From: a virus
Virus record (IMG/VR): IMGVR_UViG_3300044626_001587
Span: 1-62,923 of that record
Length of the DNA stretch: 62,923 nt
Direction: 5' to 3' (one strand)
A program made the position numbers and the translations under genes. The notes under the pieces were generated by a model. That model saw only the letters and a program-made list of their open reading frames with translations, ran no database searches and was not told where the DNA came from. Of this stretch, positions 45,820-57,500 are shown piece by piece. The stretch's first letter is position 1, and each line of letters begins with the position of its first letter.

Positions 45820-48396
45820 ATGACAACGACATTCCAAACTAATACTTCTAGAGAGTCATTGAGAGTAGCAGAATTCTCAACATCAATTGATTTTGTTCCC
45901 TATATCAGAGAACAAACAATATCTTTTTATGCTACCGGTTTACGTCCAGGTGCTCGTGTTTATGCTTATTTTGATGGAATATACGTAACTAATAGAATTA
46001 TTCCAGCTACAATCCAAAATCTCCAAACGATTACACCAACAAGAAGCAGTATTGAAACAAATTTAATTCCAAATGGCCAAACACTTGCGCAAGTAGAACA
46101 AGCAAATACATTTTTAACAGTGGCACAAGACGGTTCTTTGGCTGGTATCTTCCATCTACCTACAACAACTTTTTTTACAGGTGATAGAGAATTTGTTCTA
46201 GCAGATGTTAGTAATTTCAATTCACTAGATACTGCCTCTACATACGCAAAAAGAATTTTCTATGCATATAATTTCAATCCCCAAACAACACCAACACCAG
46301 CAGCTGAACCTCCTCCTGTTGTTAATCCTGTAACACCACCAATTGTTTTTGAGCCTCGTGAACCCTTTTTTTGGGACCCTGTTGCACAAACATTTATAAT
46401 TCCTAGACAAGACGCTAGCCAAGCAGAAGGTGTCTACTGTACTTCTGTTGATTTGTTCTTCGCAACAAAAGATCCTCAAAGAGGTGTAACTGTTCAAATT
46501 ACAGAAACAGATAATGGATATCCTGCAAGAACTGTTTTACCTGGTTCTGTTTGCTGGAAACATCCGGACAATGTTCAAACCAGTTCAACAGGTGTGACAG
46601 CAACAAAGTTTACATTCCCTCAGCCAGTCTATTTAAAAACCGATACTGAATATGCAATAGTGGTGATACCAGACGGAAACAATCCAAACTATCAAATTTT
46701 CACTGCTGCAGGTGGTGGTAACGATCTTGCAACAGGTACAACTGTTAGACAAGATTGGGGCTTTGGTGTTTTGTTTAGATCCACGAACAACAGAGCATGG
46801 ACAGCTATTCAAAATGAAGATTTAAAAATGACATTGAGAGTAGCAAATTTTACATCTTTGTCAGGAAATGTCGAGCTCCAAAACAAAAACTATGAATTTT
46901 TCACTGTTAATGCTGTCTCCCAAAACTTCCTTCAAGGGGAAAAGGTGTGGCAAATCACAACAAACAATACTTTTGCAAATACGTTTTTAACAGGTAATCT
47001 AATAGCAAACACACAAAGCTCAAACGTAACAGGAACAGGAACACTTTTTAATAATCAATTTGCTCAAGGTCAGTATGTTGTAATTCCTAACCACAATAAC
47101 TACGTATCTGCAACAAAATTTGATCTTGTAAAGGTAATTTCAGTAACAAATGCAACCCATATGGTTGTTGAAAGAGCTCCTACAGTAAACGTAACAGCAG
47201 GACAAGTGCAATCACCTGTGGTTGGAACCTGTGACTTTTTTGATAGACAATCACAAAAATTAACATTAACAGATTCAAATGCAGCAAACACAACATTTTT
47301 ATTTAAAGCAAACAATACAGTTGTTGGTCTTACATCAAACGCAACAGCTGTAATTCAATCGATTGACAATAAAATTGTTAGTTACCACCAAGCTTTAATT
47401 AACAAAATGACACCACCTTCGACATCTTTAGCAGTACAACATGCTTTTACAGCAAACGTTGGAGGTAATCTTGTACTACAAAACTATGAACAAGTTAAAT
47501 TGAATGACAATAATTATCTACCAAATTATGAAGCAATTGTAGCTTCTAGATCAAATGAAATTACTTCATTTGGTAGTAATAAGTCGTTTAGAGCAAATGT
47601 CACTCTTTCATCATTAAATAGTGTAACAAGTCCAATTGTTAACACTTTGCAACTTAGCTCACTTCAGTATAAACATTTGATCTCAAACACCAATACAAAT
47701 GAGCATACAACATCTGGTTCAGCAAACACTAAACATATTTCTACAAAAATTGTTCTTGCTGATGGTCAAGATGCAGAAGATATTAAAGTATTTTTGACAG
47801 CTTATAAGCCAGCTAATACTGAAGTTGAGGTTTATGTCAAAGCTATTAGTGCTTTTGACTCAGAATCGTTTGATAGTAAAGCATGGACTAAACTAGTTCA
47901 AAATACAGATGCGAGTGTAATCAGTAGCACATTGAATCCAAACGATTTCAGGGAATATGAATATAGCTTTCCACTAAAACCACAATCAACAGTAGTCGCT
48001 GGCGTAGCTAGTTGTTCTAATACTTCAACTACTGTTACAGGAGTTGGAACAAACTTTACAGCTGATCTAACAACATCTGATGCTATTATTTTAATTGATC
48101 CAAACGATTCTTCAATATTTGATATCAAAAGAATCACAGGAATCACGAATGGAACCCAGCTTACAATTTCTTCAAATTGTGCATTTACTTCATCTGGCGC
48201 ATTAATTGAAAAAATGAATGTTCCAACATCTGTGTTTAAGAACGTAAATAACGATAAAATCATTAGATATTTTGGTGTTTCTGGTGGTGTATACGACACG
48301 TACAAAACATTTGCAATCAAAATTGTTTTACTTGCAGATACTACTAACAGGGTGCCTGCTATCGATGATATCAGAGTAGTTGCACTGTCGGTGTAA
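45820..48396 (+). CDS. Large structural protein, companion of the DUF4815 protein, 858 aa
   Basis: The product begins with a polar stretch and a FVPYIREQTISFYATGLRPG, ARVYAYFDGIYVTN block that in related phages stands at the C-terminal side of DUF4815 proteins. A jelly-roll-like domain follows (EGVYCTSVDLFFATKDPQRG, TKFTFPQPVYLKTDTEYAIV). Long Asn/Thr-rich beta segments and a C-terminal strand-rich domain complete it. I infer a tail-fibre attachment or baseplate outer protein. It lies 22 bp after its neighbour. Confidence 0.75.
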   Translation: MTTTFQTNTSRESLRVAEFSTSIDFVPYIREQTISFYATGLRPGARVYAYFDGIYVTNRIIPATIQNLQTITPTRSSIETNLIPNGQTLAQVEQANTFLTVAQDGSLAGIFHLPTTTFFTGDREFVLADVSNFNSLDTASTYAKRIFYAYNFNPQTTPTPAAEPPPVVNPVTPPIVFEPREPFFWDPVAQTFIIPRQDASQAEGVYCTSVDLFFATKDPQRGVTVQITETDNGYPARTVLPGSVCWKHPDNVQTSSTGVTATKFTFPQPVYLKTDTEYAIVVIPDGNNPNYQIFTAAGGGNDLATGTTVRQDWGFGVLFRSTNNRAWTAIQNEDLKMTLRVANFTSLSGNVELQNKNYEFFTVNAVSQNFLQGEKVWQITTNNTFANTFLTGNLIANTQSSNVTGTGTLFNNQFAQGQYVVIPNHNNYVSATKFDLVKVISVTNATHMVVERAPTVNVTAGQVQSPVVGTCDFFDRQSQKLTLTDSNAANTTFLFKANNTVVGLTSNATAVIQSIDNKIVSYHQALINKMTPPSTSLAVQHAFTANVGGNLVLQNYEQVKLNDNNYLPNYEAIVASRSNEITSFGSNKSFRANVTLSSLNSVTSPIVNTLQLSSLQYKHLISNTNTNEHTTSGSANTKHISTKIVLADGQDAEDIKVFLTAYKPANTEVEVYVKAISAFDSESFDSKAWTKLVQNTDASVISSTLNPNDFREYEYSFPLKPQSTVVAGVASCSNTSTTVTGVGTNFTADLTTSDAIILIDPNDSSIFDIKRITGITNGTQLTISSNCAFTSSGALIEKMNVPTSVFKNVNNDKIIRYFGVSGGVYDTYKTFAIKIVLLADTTNRVPAIDDIRVVALSV

Positions 48397-48397
48397 C

Positions 48398-48583
48398 ATG
48401 AACGATTTTAAATATGATGAGAATACGAAAGTACTGATAAATACAAACAACGAGGCTTATCAGTTGTACAGACAGCTTAGAGACTCAAAAAAACAAAATT
48501 CATTATTCGAAGCAAGATTGTCAAAATTAGAACAACAAGTACAACAGTTAAGAGAGATTGTTAATGGCTCGTCCAGTAAGTAA
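48398..48583 (+). CDS. Small coiled-coil protein, 61 aa
   Basis: ATG 48398 directly follows the previous stop. The helical C-terminal half (SKKQNSLFEARLSKLEQQVQ, QLREIV) has heptads and looks like a trimeric coiled coil. It overlaps the fibre gene by 20 bp. It may be a fibre connector or assembly chaperone; no family is recognised. Confidence 0.65.
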   Translation: MNDFKYDENTKVLINTNNEAYQLYRQLRDSKKQNSLFEARLSKLEQQVQQLREIVNGSSSK

Positions 48584-51392
48584 CATTAATATTGCAACTG
48601 ATACATGGGCAGCTGCAATTGTTAAAGTTAATGAAATTGCTGATGTTATGTCAACGAATGTTGTAACAACTGCAGCTAACACTTTTGGTGCAACAACAAC
48701 TGGTAATGCATATGTTACTGGTAATTTTTGCGCAAACGTAATAGTTGCTAATGCTGGGTTACGTGGTGGTAACGTTTCGGCTCCAGCTAATTTAACAGTC
48801 ACAACAAATACAATCTTTTCATCAAATTTATGGTTTACTGGTTCTTCAGTAAACAGTACTGCAAATGTTGACCTGAACGCTAATGTTAGAATGACGGGTG
48901 CAACAACAAACGTTGTTGGCACCATTTTTAATGTGTCATCAAACGTAATTTCTTCTGGTGCTAACGTTAGCGTAACAGCTACAAACGTTGCTATAACTTC
49001 AAATACAACATTAGTTGGTAACTTTGGTGTTACAGGAAATATTGCAACTAGTGGTGCAAATGTTAGCGTCACTGCTACGAATGTTGCAATTGCTGCCAAT
49101 ACAACTTTGGTAGGTAACTTTGGTGTTACAGGAAATATTGCAACTAGTGGTGCAAATGTTAGCGTGACTGCTACGAATGTTGCAATCACCTCAAATACAA
49201 CATTGGTTGGTAATTTTGGTGTAACAGGAAATGTTGTAACTAGTGGTGCTAATGTTAGTGTACAAGCAACAAACGTTGCAATTACTTCAAACACAACGTT
49301 AGTTGGCAATTTTGGTGTAACAGGAAATGTTGTAACTAGTGGTGCTAATGTTAGTGTAACTGCAACAAATGTTGCTATAACTTCAAATACAAATGTAACA
49401 GGAATTGTTGGCATCACAGGTAACTTGACTGTAACTAGTACAAACGTTTCTGTATCTGCAACAAATGTTGCAATTACTTCAAATACAACTGTTACCGGTA
49501 ATTTGAACGTAACTGCTCGAGCCACAGTCGATACATTAAATGTTGTAACGACATCACAGCTGCAAGGAGTTACGACAGCTTTTGCAAACGTTGTTCCAAA
49601 TGCAAACAATATAAATTTGGGAGCATCTTCTAATAGATGGATACTTGTTGCAAACTCTGGTGACTTCTCAACCTCCGCTAATGTTGGTACTACGCTAGGT
49701 GTTTCTGGATTAGCAACTCTAACAACGGTCAATGTAACATCAACTGCTGAGATGAGAGGCACTACTACAGCTAATACATTGGTTCCTTTCTCTAATACTA
49801 TCAATCTTGGTAACACAACTAATAGATGGATATTAAGTGCCAATTCTGGCAACTTCTCAACAACTGTTGATGTTACAGGGTTAACTACTTTAGCAACGGT
49901 TAATGTGACCTCGACTGCAGAACTGAGAGGAACTACTACAGCTAATACTTTTGTACCGTTTAGTAATACTATCAATCTTGGTAACACAACAAACAGATGG
50001 GTGTTAATCGCCAATTCTGGCAACTTCTCAACAACTGTTGATGTTACAGGATTAACTACTTTAGCAACGGTTAATGTTACTTCTACAGGAGAGCTGAGGG
50101 GCACTACTACAGCTAATACATTGGTTCCTTTCTCTAATACTATCAACCTTGGTAACACAACTAATAGATGGATTTTGTGGGCCAACACTGGCAGCTTCAG
50201 TTCAACTGTTGTTCCTGTTGGCAATACAATTAATTTAGGTAATACGACCAACAGGTGGGTACTTGTTGCAAACTCTGGTGACTTTTCAACCTCTGCTAAT
50301 GTTGGTACCACATTAGGTGTTTCTGGACTAACAACGTTAGCAACTGTTAATGTAACTTCAACAGCAGAGCTAAGAGGTAATACTACAGCTAATACATTAG
50401 TACCTTTCTCTAGTTCAATCGGTCTTGGTAATACGACCAATAGGTGGGTACTTGTTGCTAACTCTGGTGACTTCTCAACCTCCGCTAATGTTGGCACTAC
50501 ATTAGGTGTTTCTGGATTATCAACTTTAGCGACAGTTAATGTAACTTCAACTGCCGAGCTAAGAGGTACAACGACTGCAAATACATTAGTACCTTTCTCT
50601 AGTTCAATCGGTCTTGGTAATACCACCAATAGGTGGGTGCTGATTGCAAATTCAGGTAACTTTTCGACAACTGTTGATGTTACTGGACTAACAACATTAG
50701 CTACAGTCAATGTGACTTCTACTGCACAACTAAGAAATGGTGCTACAGTATTTAATGAGCTAGCTCCATCTTCTAATTCGATTAACTTAGGTAATACTAC
50801 TAATAGATGGGTAGTTGTTGCTAATAGTGGTAGCTTTACATCTACGGTTGTTCCTGTTGGTAACACAGTTCAATTAGGCAATTCAACCAATAGATGGGTT
50901 TTGACTGCCAATACAGGCGACTTTTCAAGTGATGTGGCCGTTTCAGGTAATTTAAGTATCACTGGAGCAAACGTCAACATCACTTCAAATGTTACTGTTC
51001 AAGGAAATACAACAACTGTACAAAATCTTGTTGTAGGTGGTGCTGCAACTCAAAATACATTTAGTTATGTGCCATTCTCAAATTCAAATTTAGGAACGAA
51101 TACAACAGCAAACGTATTAATTTTCAGTATATCAGATGTTAGTACAAATAGATCTGGTAAACTAACTTTGTGGTTTAGAACAACAGCAAACAATTCACAG
51201 CGAACCGAACTTTGGTTCACCTCAAATACGACCAATATTGATTATTCAGTTGTAGGTACATTGTATACAGGAGCGTCACAACCAGTAACTCTTCTATCAG
51301 CTAATTTGAATGGAACAACAGTAGAAATTTATGGTAGACAAGTCATTCAAAATACATATGTAAAAGGGATCGCTGAGATCGTACGAGGATAA
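48564..51392 (+). CDS. Tail-fibre protein with beta repeats, 942 aa
   Basis: ATG 48564 ([20 protein letters not shown]) lies inside the previous gene. The start with [16 protein letters not shown] is common in cyanophage fibres. The body consists of two repeat families: [20 protein letters not shown] (about residues 130-310) and [18 protein letters not shown] with [20 protein letters not shown] (about 340-790). The repeats are nearly identical in DNA, so unequal recombination could change their number. A beta-rich C-terminal domain may be the host-binding tip. It is followed 1 bp later by the collagen-like fibre. Confidence 0.8.
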   Translation: MARPVSNINIATDTWAAAIVKVNEIADVMSTNVVTTAANTFGATTTGNAYVTGNFCANVIVANAGLRGGNVSAPANLTVTTNTIFSSNLWFTGSSVNSTANVDLNANVRMTGATTNVVGTIFNVSSNVISSGANVSVTATNVAITSNTTLVGNFGVTGNIATSGANVSVTATNVAIAANTTLVGNFGVTGNIATSGANVSVTATNVAITSNTTLVGNFGVTGNVVTSGANVSVQATNVAITSNTTLVGNFGVTGNVVTSGANVSVTATNVAITSNTNVTGIVGITGNLTVTSTNVSVSATNVAITSNTTVTGNLNVTARATVDTLNVVTTSQLQGVTTAFANVVPNANNINLGASSNRWILVANSGDFSTSANVGTTLGVSGLATLTTVNVTSTAEMRGTTTANTLVPFSNTINLGNTTNRWILSANSGNFSTTVDVTGLTTLATVNVTSTAELRGTTTANTFVPFSNTINLGNTTNRWVLIANSGNFSTTVDVTGLTTLATVNVTSTGELRGTTTANTLVPFSNTINLGNTTNRWILWANTGSFSSTVVPVGNTINLGNTTNRWVLVANSGDFSTSANVGTTLGVSGLTTLATVNVTSTAELRGNTTANTLVPFSSSIGLGNTTNRWVLVANSGDFSTSANVGTTLGVSGLSTLATVNVTSTAELRGTTTANTLVPFSSSIGLGNTTNRWVLIANSGNFSTTVDVTGLTTLATVNVTSTAQLRNGATVFNELAPSSNSINLGNTTNRWVVVANSGSFTSTVVPVGNTVQLGNSTNRWVLTANTGDFSSDVAVSGNLSITGANVNITSNVTVQGNTTTVQNLVVGGAATQNTFSYVPFSNSNLGTNTTANVLIFSISDVSTNRSGKLTLWFRTTANNSQRTELWFTSNTTNIDYSVVGTLYTGASQPVTLLSANLNGTTVEIYGRQVIQNTYVKGIAEIVRG

Positions 51393-51393
51393 A

Positions 51394-53241
51394 ATGCCAG
51401 ACAAGCAGATAGAATTTGATAGTGGTGTAAGGGTTGATGGTACTTTAGACGTTACTAACAATGCCAACGTTGCTGGTAATATGAAAGTAGATGGCGATTT
51501 AGTCGTTGCTGGTACATTAAGTTACAATGGCGTTTCAACAGCTGACTTCGTACCAAGTACAAATAGTTACTCTTTAGGTAATACAACATTTCTTTGGAAT
51601 TTTATTTTCTCCAATAACTTTGTTTCAAACTCATCAACTATTGTTTTTAGAAATCAAACAGTTAACGTTTCTTCCCCTCTAGAAACTAGATCTGTGTTTA
51701 GACCATTTGCTAATGTTATTCCTGATGGAAATACTATTAATCTTGGTAATACGATAAACAGATGGGTTATTGTTGCAAATACTGGTGATTTTAGTGGCGT
51801 GATTACAGCTGGTGCAAACATAGCATTAACTGGAAACATAGTTGGTCCAACGTCTACCTTTACAGGCACAGCAAACAATAGTACTAACTTAGCTGGAAAT
51901 CCTGGTAGTTTTTATACGAATGCTACTAATCTAGCAACAGGAACAGTCCCAACAGCAAGGTTGGGAACAGGCACAGCAAATAGTTCCACTTGGTTGAGAG
52001 GTGATAATACATGGTCTCCTTTAGATAGAGGATATACTGGATCTCAAGGTGTTCAAGGATTTACAGGATCACAAGGCACTCAAGGTTTTACTGGTTCTGT
52101 TGGTTCATCTGGGGCCCAAGGACCTCAAGGTCCTCAAGGATCTATAGGATTTACTGGATCACAAGGTGTTCAAGGGATACAAGGAACTACAGGTCCAACA
52201 GGACCATCAGGTCCAACAGGACCAACTGGTCCTCAAGGTGTTCAAGGTTTTACAGGTTCAGCTGGAGCTCAGGGTAATCCAGGACCAACAGGTCCTGCAG
52301 GTCCAACAGGACCAGTAGGACCTCAAGGAACTACAGGATTTACAGGATCATTAGGAGGTACTGGCCCTACAGGGCCCACGGGTCCAACTGGACCTCAAGG
52401 CAATCCAGGACCAACAGGGCCCACAGGACCAACAGGAGCAACTGGCTTCACAGGATCATTAGGAGGAACTGGCCCTACCGGACCCACAGGTCCAACTGGA
52501 CCTCAAGGCAATCCAGGACCAACAGGTCCAACAGGACCAACAGGAGCAACTGGCTTCACAGGATCATTAGGAGGAACTGGCCCTACCGGACCCACAGGTC
52601 CAACTGGACCTCAAGGCAATCCAGGACCAACAGGTCCAACTGGACCAACAGGTCCAACAGGAGCAACTGGCTTCACAGGATCATTAGGAGGAACTGGCCC
52701 TACCGGACCCACAGGTCCAACTGGACCTCAAGGCAATCCAGGACCAACAGGTCCAACAGGACCAACAGGTCCAACTGGACCAACAGGAGCAACTGGCTTT
52801 ACGGGTTCAGCTGGAGGATTTAGTACAAACTCAGATGCACAGGTAAATTCCCTGGGGGTCGGAACAGCTGGATCTGGAACTGCAGGTGAAATTAGAGCAA
52901 CCAACAATATCACTGCATATTTTTCCTCTGACGAACGTTTAAAAGAAAATATTAAAGTTCTTGAACAAGCTATTATGAAATTACAAGCAGTAGATGGTGT
53001 TTCATTTGACTGGACAGACGAATTTATAAACAAAGCAGGTGGTGAAGATGGCTACTTTGTTAGAAAAAGAGATGTTGGTGTGATAGCTCAACAACTCCAA
53101 AAAGTTCTACCAGAAGCTGTTGGAGAGAGACATGATGGAATTTTGGCTGTAAAATACGAACGAATTGTACCTTTGTTGATTGAGGCAATAAAGGAATTAA
53201 TCGTTAGAGTAGAAAAATTGGAGCAAGCAAATGGCACTTAA
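51394..53241 (+). CDS. Collagen-like tail fibre with S74 auto-chaperone, 615 aa
   Basis: The first 200 residues are a fibre domain with the same [12 protein letters not shown] motif as the gene before. Residues about 210-475 are Gly-X-Y triplets of the [16 protein letters not shown] type, a predicted triple helix. The C-terminal 110 residues are an intramolecular chaperone (Peptidase S74): the catalytic Ser in [15 protein letters not shown] (about residue 512), [16 protein letters not shown], and a final coiled coil. The S74 domain folds the trimer and then cuts itself off. A homotrimeric receptor-binding or side fibre is expected. Confidence 0.9.
   Translation: MPDKQIEFDSGVRVDGTLDVTNNANVAGNMKVDGDLVVAGTLSYNGVSTADFVPSTNSYSLGNTTFLWNFIFSNNFVSNSSTIVFRNQTVNVSSPLETRSVFRPFANVIPDGNTINLGNTINRWVIVANTGDFSGVITAGANIALTGNIVGPTSTFTGTANNSTNLAGNPGSFYTNATNLATGTVPTARLGTGTANSSTWLRGDNTWSPLDRGYTGSQGVQGFTGSQGTQGFTGSVGSSGAQGPQGPQGSIGFTGSQGVQGIQGTTGPTGPSGPTGPTGPQGVQGFTGSAGAQGNPGPTGPAGPTGPVGPQGTTGFTGSLGGTGPTGPTGPTGPQGNPGPTGPTGPTGATGFTGSLGGTGPTGPTGPTGPQGNPGPTGPTGPTGATGFTGSLGGTGPTGPTGPTGPQGNPGPTGPTGPTGPTGATGFTGSLGGTGPTGPTGPTGPQGNPGPTGPTGPTGPTGPTGATGFTGSAGGFSTNSDAQVNSLGVGTAGSGTAGEIRATNNITAYFSSDERLKENIKVLEQAIMKLQAVDGVSFDWTDEFINKAGGEDGYFVRKRDVGVIAQQLQKVLPEAVGERHDGILAVKYERIVPLLIEAIKELIVRVEKLEQANGT
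52120..52810 (+). repeat. DNA repeats encoding collagen-like triplets
   Basis: From about 52345 to 52800 four near-identical units of 108-126 bp follow one another, each starting GGATCATTAGGAGG and ending in GGAGCAACTGGCTT. They differ mainly in the number of GGTCCAACA triplets. This is a length-variable repeat array. Confidence 0.8.
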
Positions 53242-53779
53242 TTCATCCGGTGTTATTAGTATTGGCGGTTCTACTGTAGGACAATCGATTAATCTAGAAC
53301 TTATTAGATCTGCTACTACCCAATCAAATCTAAATGAATCTGCTCTTAGAACTCTTGCCGGAAAAGCGAGCGGCGCAATAGCACTCAGCGATTTTTATGG
53401 GAAGGGTATAACATTAAACAATCAAACTGTTGTAAGAAGCACAAATTTTGGGACAACGGCTGTTGCTAGTATTACCTATACTACTGGCGGTGACGTTAAT
53501 AGTAGTGTCAGTGGCGATGTCGATGATTGGATTAATCCAAAAGCAGCTGCGTCAAGTAATTATTATATTTCTGCCACAGTTATTAGTTATTCCCCAGACG
53601 AACCATTGGGAAACTTCAACGATTGGGAGGCAATGTCATCAAACCGACAGTGGTCATTATCTCGATCCGGTTTGAATCCTGGTACCTCTGAAGCAGTAAT
53701 TGAGATTTCAATTGGAAATTCGACCGGAAGTGTAGTTTTAGATACCTGTCAAATAACTTTGACGTGTGAAGTAAACTAG
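53231..53779 (+). CDS. Phage structural protein with SGxISLSDxYG start, 182 aa
   Basis: It overlaps the fibre gene by 11 bp. The first 60 residues ([40 protein letters not shown]) are a very common module at the start of T4-like cyanophage virion proteins. A beta-sandwich-like domain of about 110 residues follows ([40 protein letters not shown]). It is probably a fibre or baseplate accessory. Confidence 0.75.
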   Translation: MALNSSGVISIGGSTVGQSINLELIRSATTQSNLNESALRTLAGKASGAIALSDFYGKGITLNNQTVVRSTNFGTTAVASITYTTGGDVNSSVSGDVDDWINPKAAASSNYYISATVISYSPDEPLGNFNDWEAMSSNRQWSLSRSGLNPGTSEAVIEISIGNSTGSVVLDTCQITLTCEVN

Positions 53780-53796
53780 TAAAAACGCTCATGAAC

Positions 53797-53804
53797 ACTA
53801 AATA
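53797..53804 (+). promoter_or_regulatory. Late-promoter variant (ACTAAATA)
   Basis: ACTAAATA in the context CACTAAATAG lies 28 bp before the ATG at 53832. The same CACTAAATAG occurs at about 16245, before the 16288 gene. Confidence 0.5.
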
Positions 53805-53831
53805 GAGAAAAACATTCTATTTGGTGAAATA

Positions 53832-54164
53832 ATGGCTGCTCAAAAACCAATCTTTATAGATCAAGGAACTACTTTTTATACAGAAGTTCAGGTGTCTGAT
53901 TTAGACTCCGGAGCTCTGTTTGATCTAACAAACTTTTTAGCTAGAGGCTCTCTAAGAAAACATTATGCTTCTTCAAACTCTGTCTCATTTACATGCACGG
54001 TCAACAACGAAATTGGAACAATTTTCTTAACATTAACAGCCAACCAAACATCTCTAATAAAATCAGGTAGATATGTTTACGATGTTGAAATCTATGATGC
54101 AAACAATACTGTTTATAGAATTGTTGAGGGTTTAGTAACGGTTACTCCTGAGGTAACAAAGTAA
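53832..54164 (+). CDS. Small Ig-like / BppU-N-like structural protein, 110 aa
   Basis: The start KPIFIDQGTTFYTEVQVSDL, then FLARGSLRKHYASSN, and GRYVYDVEIYDANNTVYRIV outline a compact beta-sandwich like the N-terminal domain of BppU-type baseplate proteins, found often in cyanophages near fibre genes. It overlaps the next start by one base. A baseplate or fibre linker role is likely. Confidence 0.75.
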   Translation: MAAQKPIFIDQGTTFYTEVQVSDLDSGALFDLTNFLARGSLRKHYASSNSVSFTCTVNNEIGTIFLTLTANQTSLIKSGRYVYDVEIYDANNTVYRIVEGLVTVTPEVTK

Positions 54165-54586
54165 TGACAACACCAAACTTTTCTGTTGCAGTTGGTGGTG
54201 GGTCAAATCCAAGAATTTCAGTTTCAGTAAAAGAAACAGGAACCTCAAACAATGCACAAAATCTTCCTGTTTTCAACAATCAATTTGCTATCATTGATTC
54301 TGTAAACTCTACTTCAATCGTTGCTGCTGCAGCAGCAAACTCAGTCAAGACGGCTTATGATGCTATTAGTAACGTAGCATTTCGAAATACAGCACAAACA
54401 ATTACAGGCTCATGGACATTCAATACAAACATTTACCCAAGCTCGAATGCTGTTTTATTAGGCGCTTCTGAGCAACGTTGGGCTGTGTTTGCAAACACAA
54501 TCAACGCTAGTGGTGACGTTGTTGTTACAGCAAACTTAACAGCCCAACAAATTGTAAACACAGAAATTGACGGTGGCGAGTTTTAA
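54164..54586 (+). CDS. Short fibre-like protein, 140 aa
   Basis: It begins with SVAVGGGSNPRISVSVKETG and ends with a fibre repeat (TGSWTFNTNIYPSSNAVLLG, EQRWAVFANTINASGD) of the same type as in the 48564 gene. It may be a fibre tip, an adaptor, or a truncated fibre module. It ends 2 bp before the end of the convergent glycosyltransferase gene. Confidence 0.65.
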   Translation: MTTPNFSVAVGGGSNPRISVSVKETGTSNNAQNLPVFNNQFAIIDSVNSTSIVAAAAANSVKTAYDAISNVAFRNTAQTITGSWTFNTNIYPSSNAVLLGASEQRWAVFANTINASGDVVVTANLTAQQIVNTEIDGGEF

Positions 54587-54588
54587 TA

Positions 54589-57500
54589 TCACGACCTTAA
54601 TCTAAAATGGTAATCGTTATCAACTTGTAAGTTTGTGATTTTAGCAACCATTTCGTAGCCACATTGATCCATAAATTCAAACACCTCCTGTTTGTTAGGA
54701 GCTCCTAAGTTATACTCAATGTTTTGAGCTTCGATAATAATATTTCGACACCCTATTCCTGCTTTCACCTTTTCCATCCCGTTGAGAATATCGAGCTCAG
54801 CCCCTTGACAATCAATTTTAATTAAATCAGGTTCCGGAAAATTCCTCATTTTAACAACACTATCTAAAGAGGAAGCAATTTTCTTTACTTTAGATCCTTC
54901 AGGGGCAAACAATAAATCTGCAGTAGAACTATATTGAACATTCTCTCTGTAGTATGAATTGCCTCCAGGATGATAAAGATTTTGATAAAAATCAATTGTT
55001 TTACCGTTATTGTTATAGCTGGAAAGAACACCTAAATGGTATTGATCAAAACCATTGAGTTTGTATAACATTTCAACTTCTTGCATGGCTTCAAATAAAA
55101 TAATTTTACTATTTGGCCACACTTCTCGAGCAAATTTTGCCCAATGTAATGTACTGCTTCCAATATCGTAAATTACTTTTGGTTCAAACCCTCTACCTTT
55201 CAAAGACCACAAATAATTTTTATGTTCGTTGCATAAAAGGTCCATTTCAGATAATTCAATAAATCTTTTTGTGATCTCCTCATTGTTGACGACAGAGGGT
55301 TTACTAGAACTTACATTTTTTTTTTCTACTCTGTATACTGTTTGACCATGATGATCACAAACAATAGATGTATCGCAGAACAAACTAAATCCTTTTAGTC
55401 TTGCTTTTCTGCAGAAATCTAGATCTTCGCTAAACGTGTGGTTGTGGTCTAATGCTGAGTAATATTTGTAATGAGGATACTCAATAGCTACAAATACTTC
55501 CTTACTAATCAAACAGCATCCCATACCACACCCACCAATCTCAACAAGACTGTTTTCTGGCAAATCTTCATAAACAATTCTTTTGAGATTAAAATCATAA
55601 ATCTCAATATGTTGCTCGAGCAATCTTTGTCTGTAAATACCTGTTACTAACGGTTTGTTATGTTTAACCATCTTTACTAATGTATCAGGAGCAAACACAA
55701 TGTCGTGATCAACAGCAAACAAATAATCAAATCCATTGATCACCCAAGAAGCAATTAGGTTTCGTACTTGGTCAACATTGTATCCATAAAAATATTGAAA
55801 ATGTAGCTCACATCCTTCAGGACATTCAAGATCATAAATTGCCTTGAACGTTTCTGGTTCAATATATCTTGCTGTTGGGATAGCAACTAAAATTTTCTTT
55901 AGATTGTTTTGTTCAGGCAATTCGTCTGCAACAACAGGTGTTGGCAACCGATCAACGCTACGTTGAAGGACTGTTAAACCATTGTTAATAACAGAATGGT
56001 GCTTAATCTTCCACTCTGGATGTTTGATTAAAAAATCAATGATGGCATGAAGTAACCCTTTTTGATGAGTCCCTTGGTTATGGAAATGTTGGTATACTGG
56101 CCATTCAAAATGTGGCTGCCATTCGTATCCAAAAATATGAGTATCATGAACACAAATAAATTTGTTTACTTTAGAATGATGCTTTGCTAGTTCTTTTGAA
56201 AGTTGTTCGTAGCTATGAATGGTATCAATGAACAGCAAATCTGTTTCGTCAATATCAACCAACAATGAGTTGCCTTTGACTGGATCAACAATATACTCAC
56301 AAGGTTTTCCTAACGATTTTGCTACATCAAACAACATTCTAGCTTCAACTGTTTCTTCAATGTCATACGATGTTAGTTTAATGCCTGAGCTAATGAAAGC
56401 CGTAGTAGACCTTCCATGACGAACACCAAATTCTGTAATTGAGTCACACTGCTTTGCAAGTTCAAGCAATTTTGGTAGATGCTCGTTGATGTCACTTGGA
56501 GTGTTTACTTGTTCGTGATACAGTCTCACAATTGGATCATTGTGGTGCTGATCCATTAGAGTCAAAGGGTTTTCTGAGAAATATTTTTCCCAGACTGGCT
56601 TCTCTTTTTCATAAAATCCTCCTGAAATAGAAAGGTCTTTGCATGTTTGGGACATGGGAGAATAGAATTGTATGTTATAAATCAAATAGTTATCCAACCC
56701 TCTTTTCAGGTGGTTGTGGAAAATAAAATCATCACCAAAGTAAATGTCGAGGCCGTCAATGATTGGAACCCAATTTTGCTTGTGCATGAACATTAATTGT
56801 CCAAAGCAATGAATGTTATCTCCAGGTCTCCATTTAATAAAGTCAATAGAATAATCAGTTGTTTCAGGATGGTTAAAATGGTTTTCCCCAGTGATCAATC
56901 CAAATGCACCGTTGTTTGGTGTTATTTTGTATCTCAATCTGTTCAATAGATGTGTGTCAAAATCAATGTCATCATTGATAATACACAGTAAATCATTTCT
57001 TGATTTCTCAACACCAAGATTCCAAGCTGGGTTCACCCTGATGTTGGTAGGTTGATTCAACATCTTAATTTTTGGATGCCAGTTAGAAGTTGGTGTTCTT
57101 TCTACATCGTTGTTAATAATAATGATTTCATCAATCAAAGGGTGATCTTGTAGTTTTGTTAGTACTGTTTCTGTTAGTTCCCAACAGCGCCACATTGTGG
57201 GCATGATAACAGAATACTTTGGGCCACCATCTTCAGTGTTGATTCCATTGTTTAGAACATAGTTTGCATTCATCGTTTGCTCTTCTGAGTTAATTTTGTA
57301 ATCGTTGATTGGGTTTGTATCATTGTAATAGTAAACAACATCCGGACAACAGACAACACTGTCAGGATCTACTTGCTCAATAGTATTGTAAAACACAGCA
57401 TTGTCTCCTCCAGCCCTCATCCATTGTCCATCCCTCATGAAATTTTCATCATCAACTCTGTGCAAATATTTTGCCCTGAACGTTCTCAAGTGAGTATAAG

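Noticed and set aside
48548-50866. 772-residue open frame on the minus strand across the fibre gene
   Set aside because: It is the complement of highly repetitive Thr/Val/Asn codons. The plus-strand frame has a ribosome context, fibre motifs and correct neighbours.
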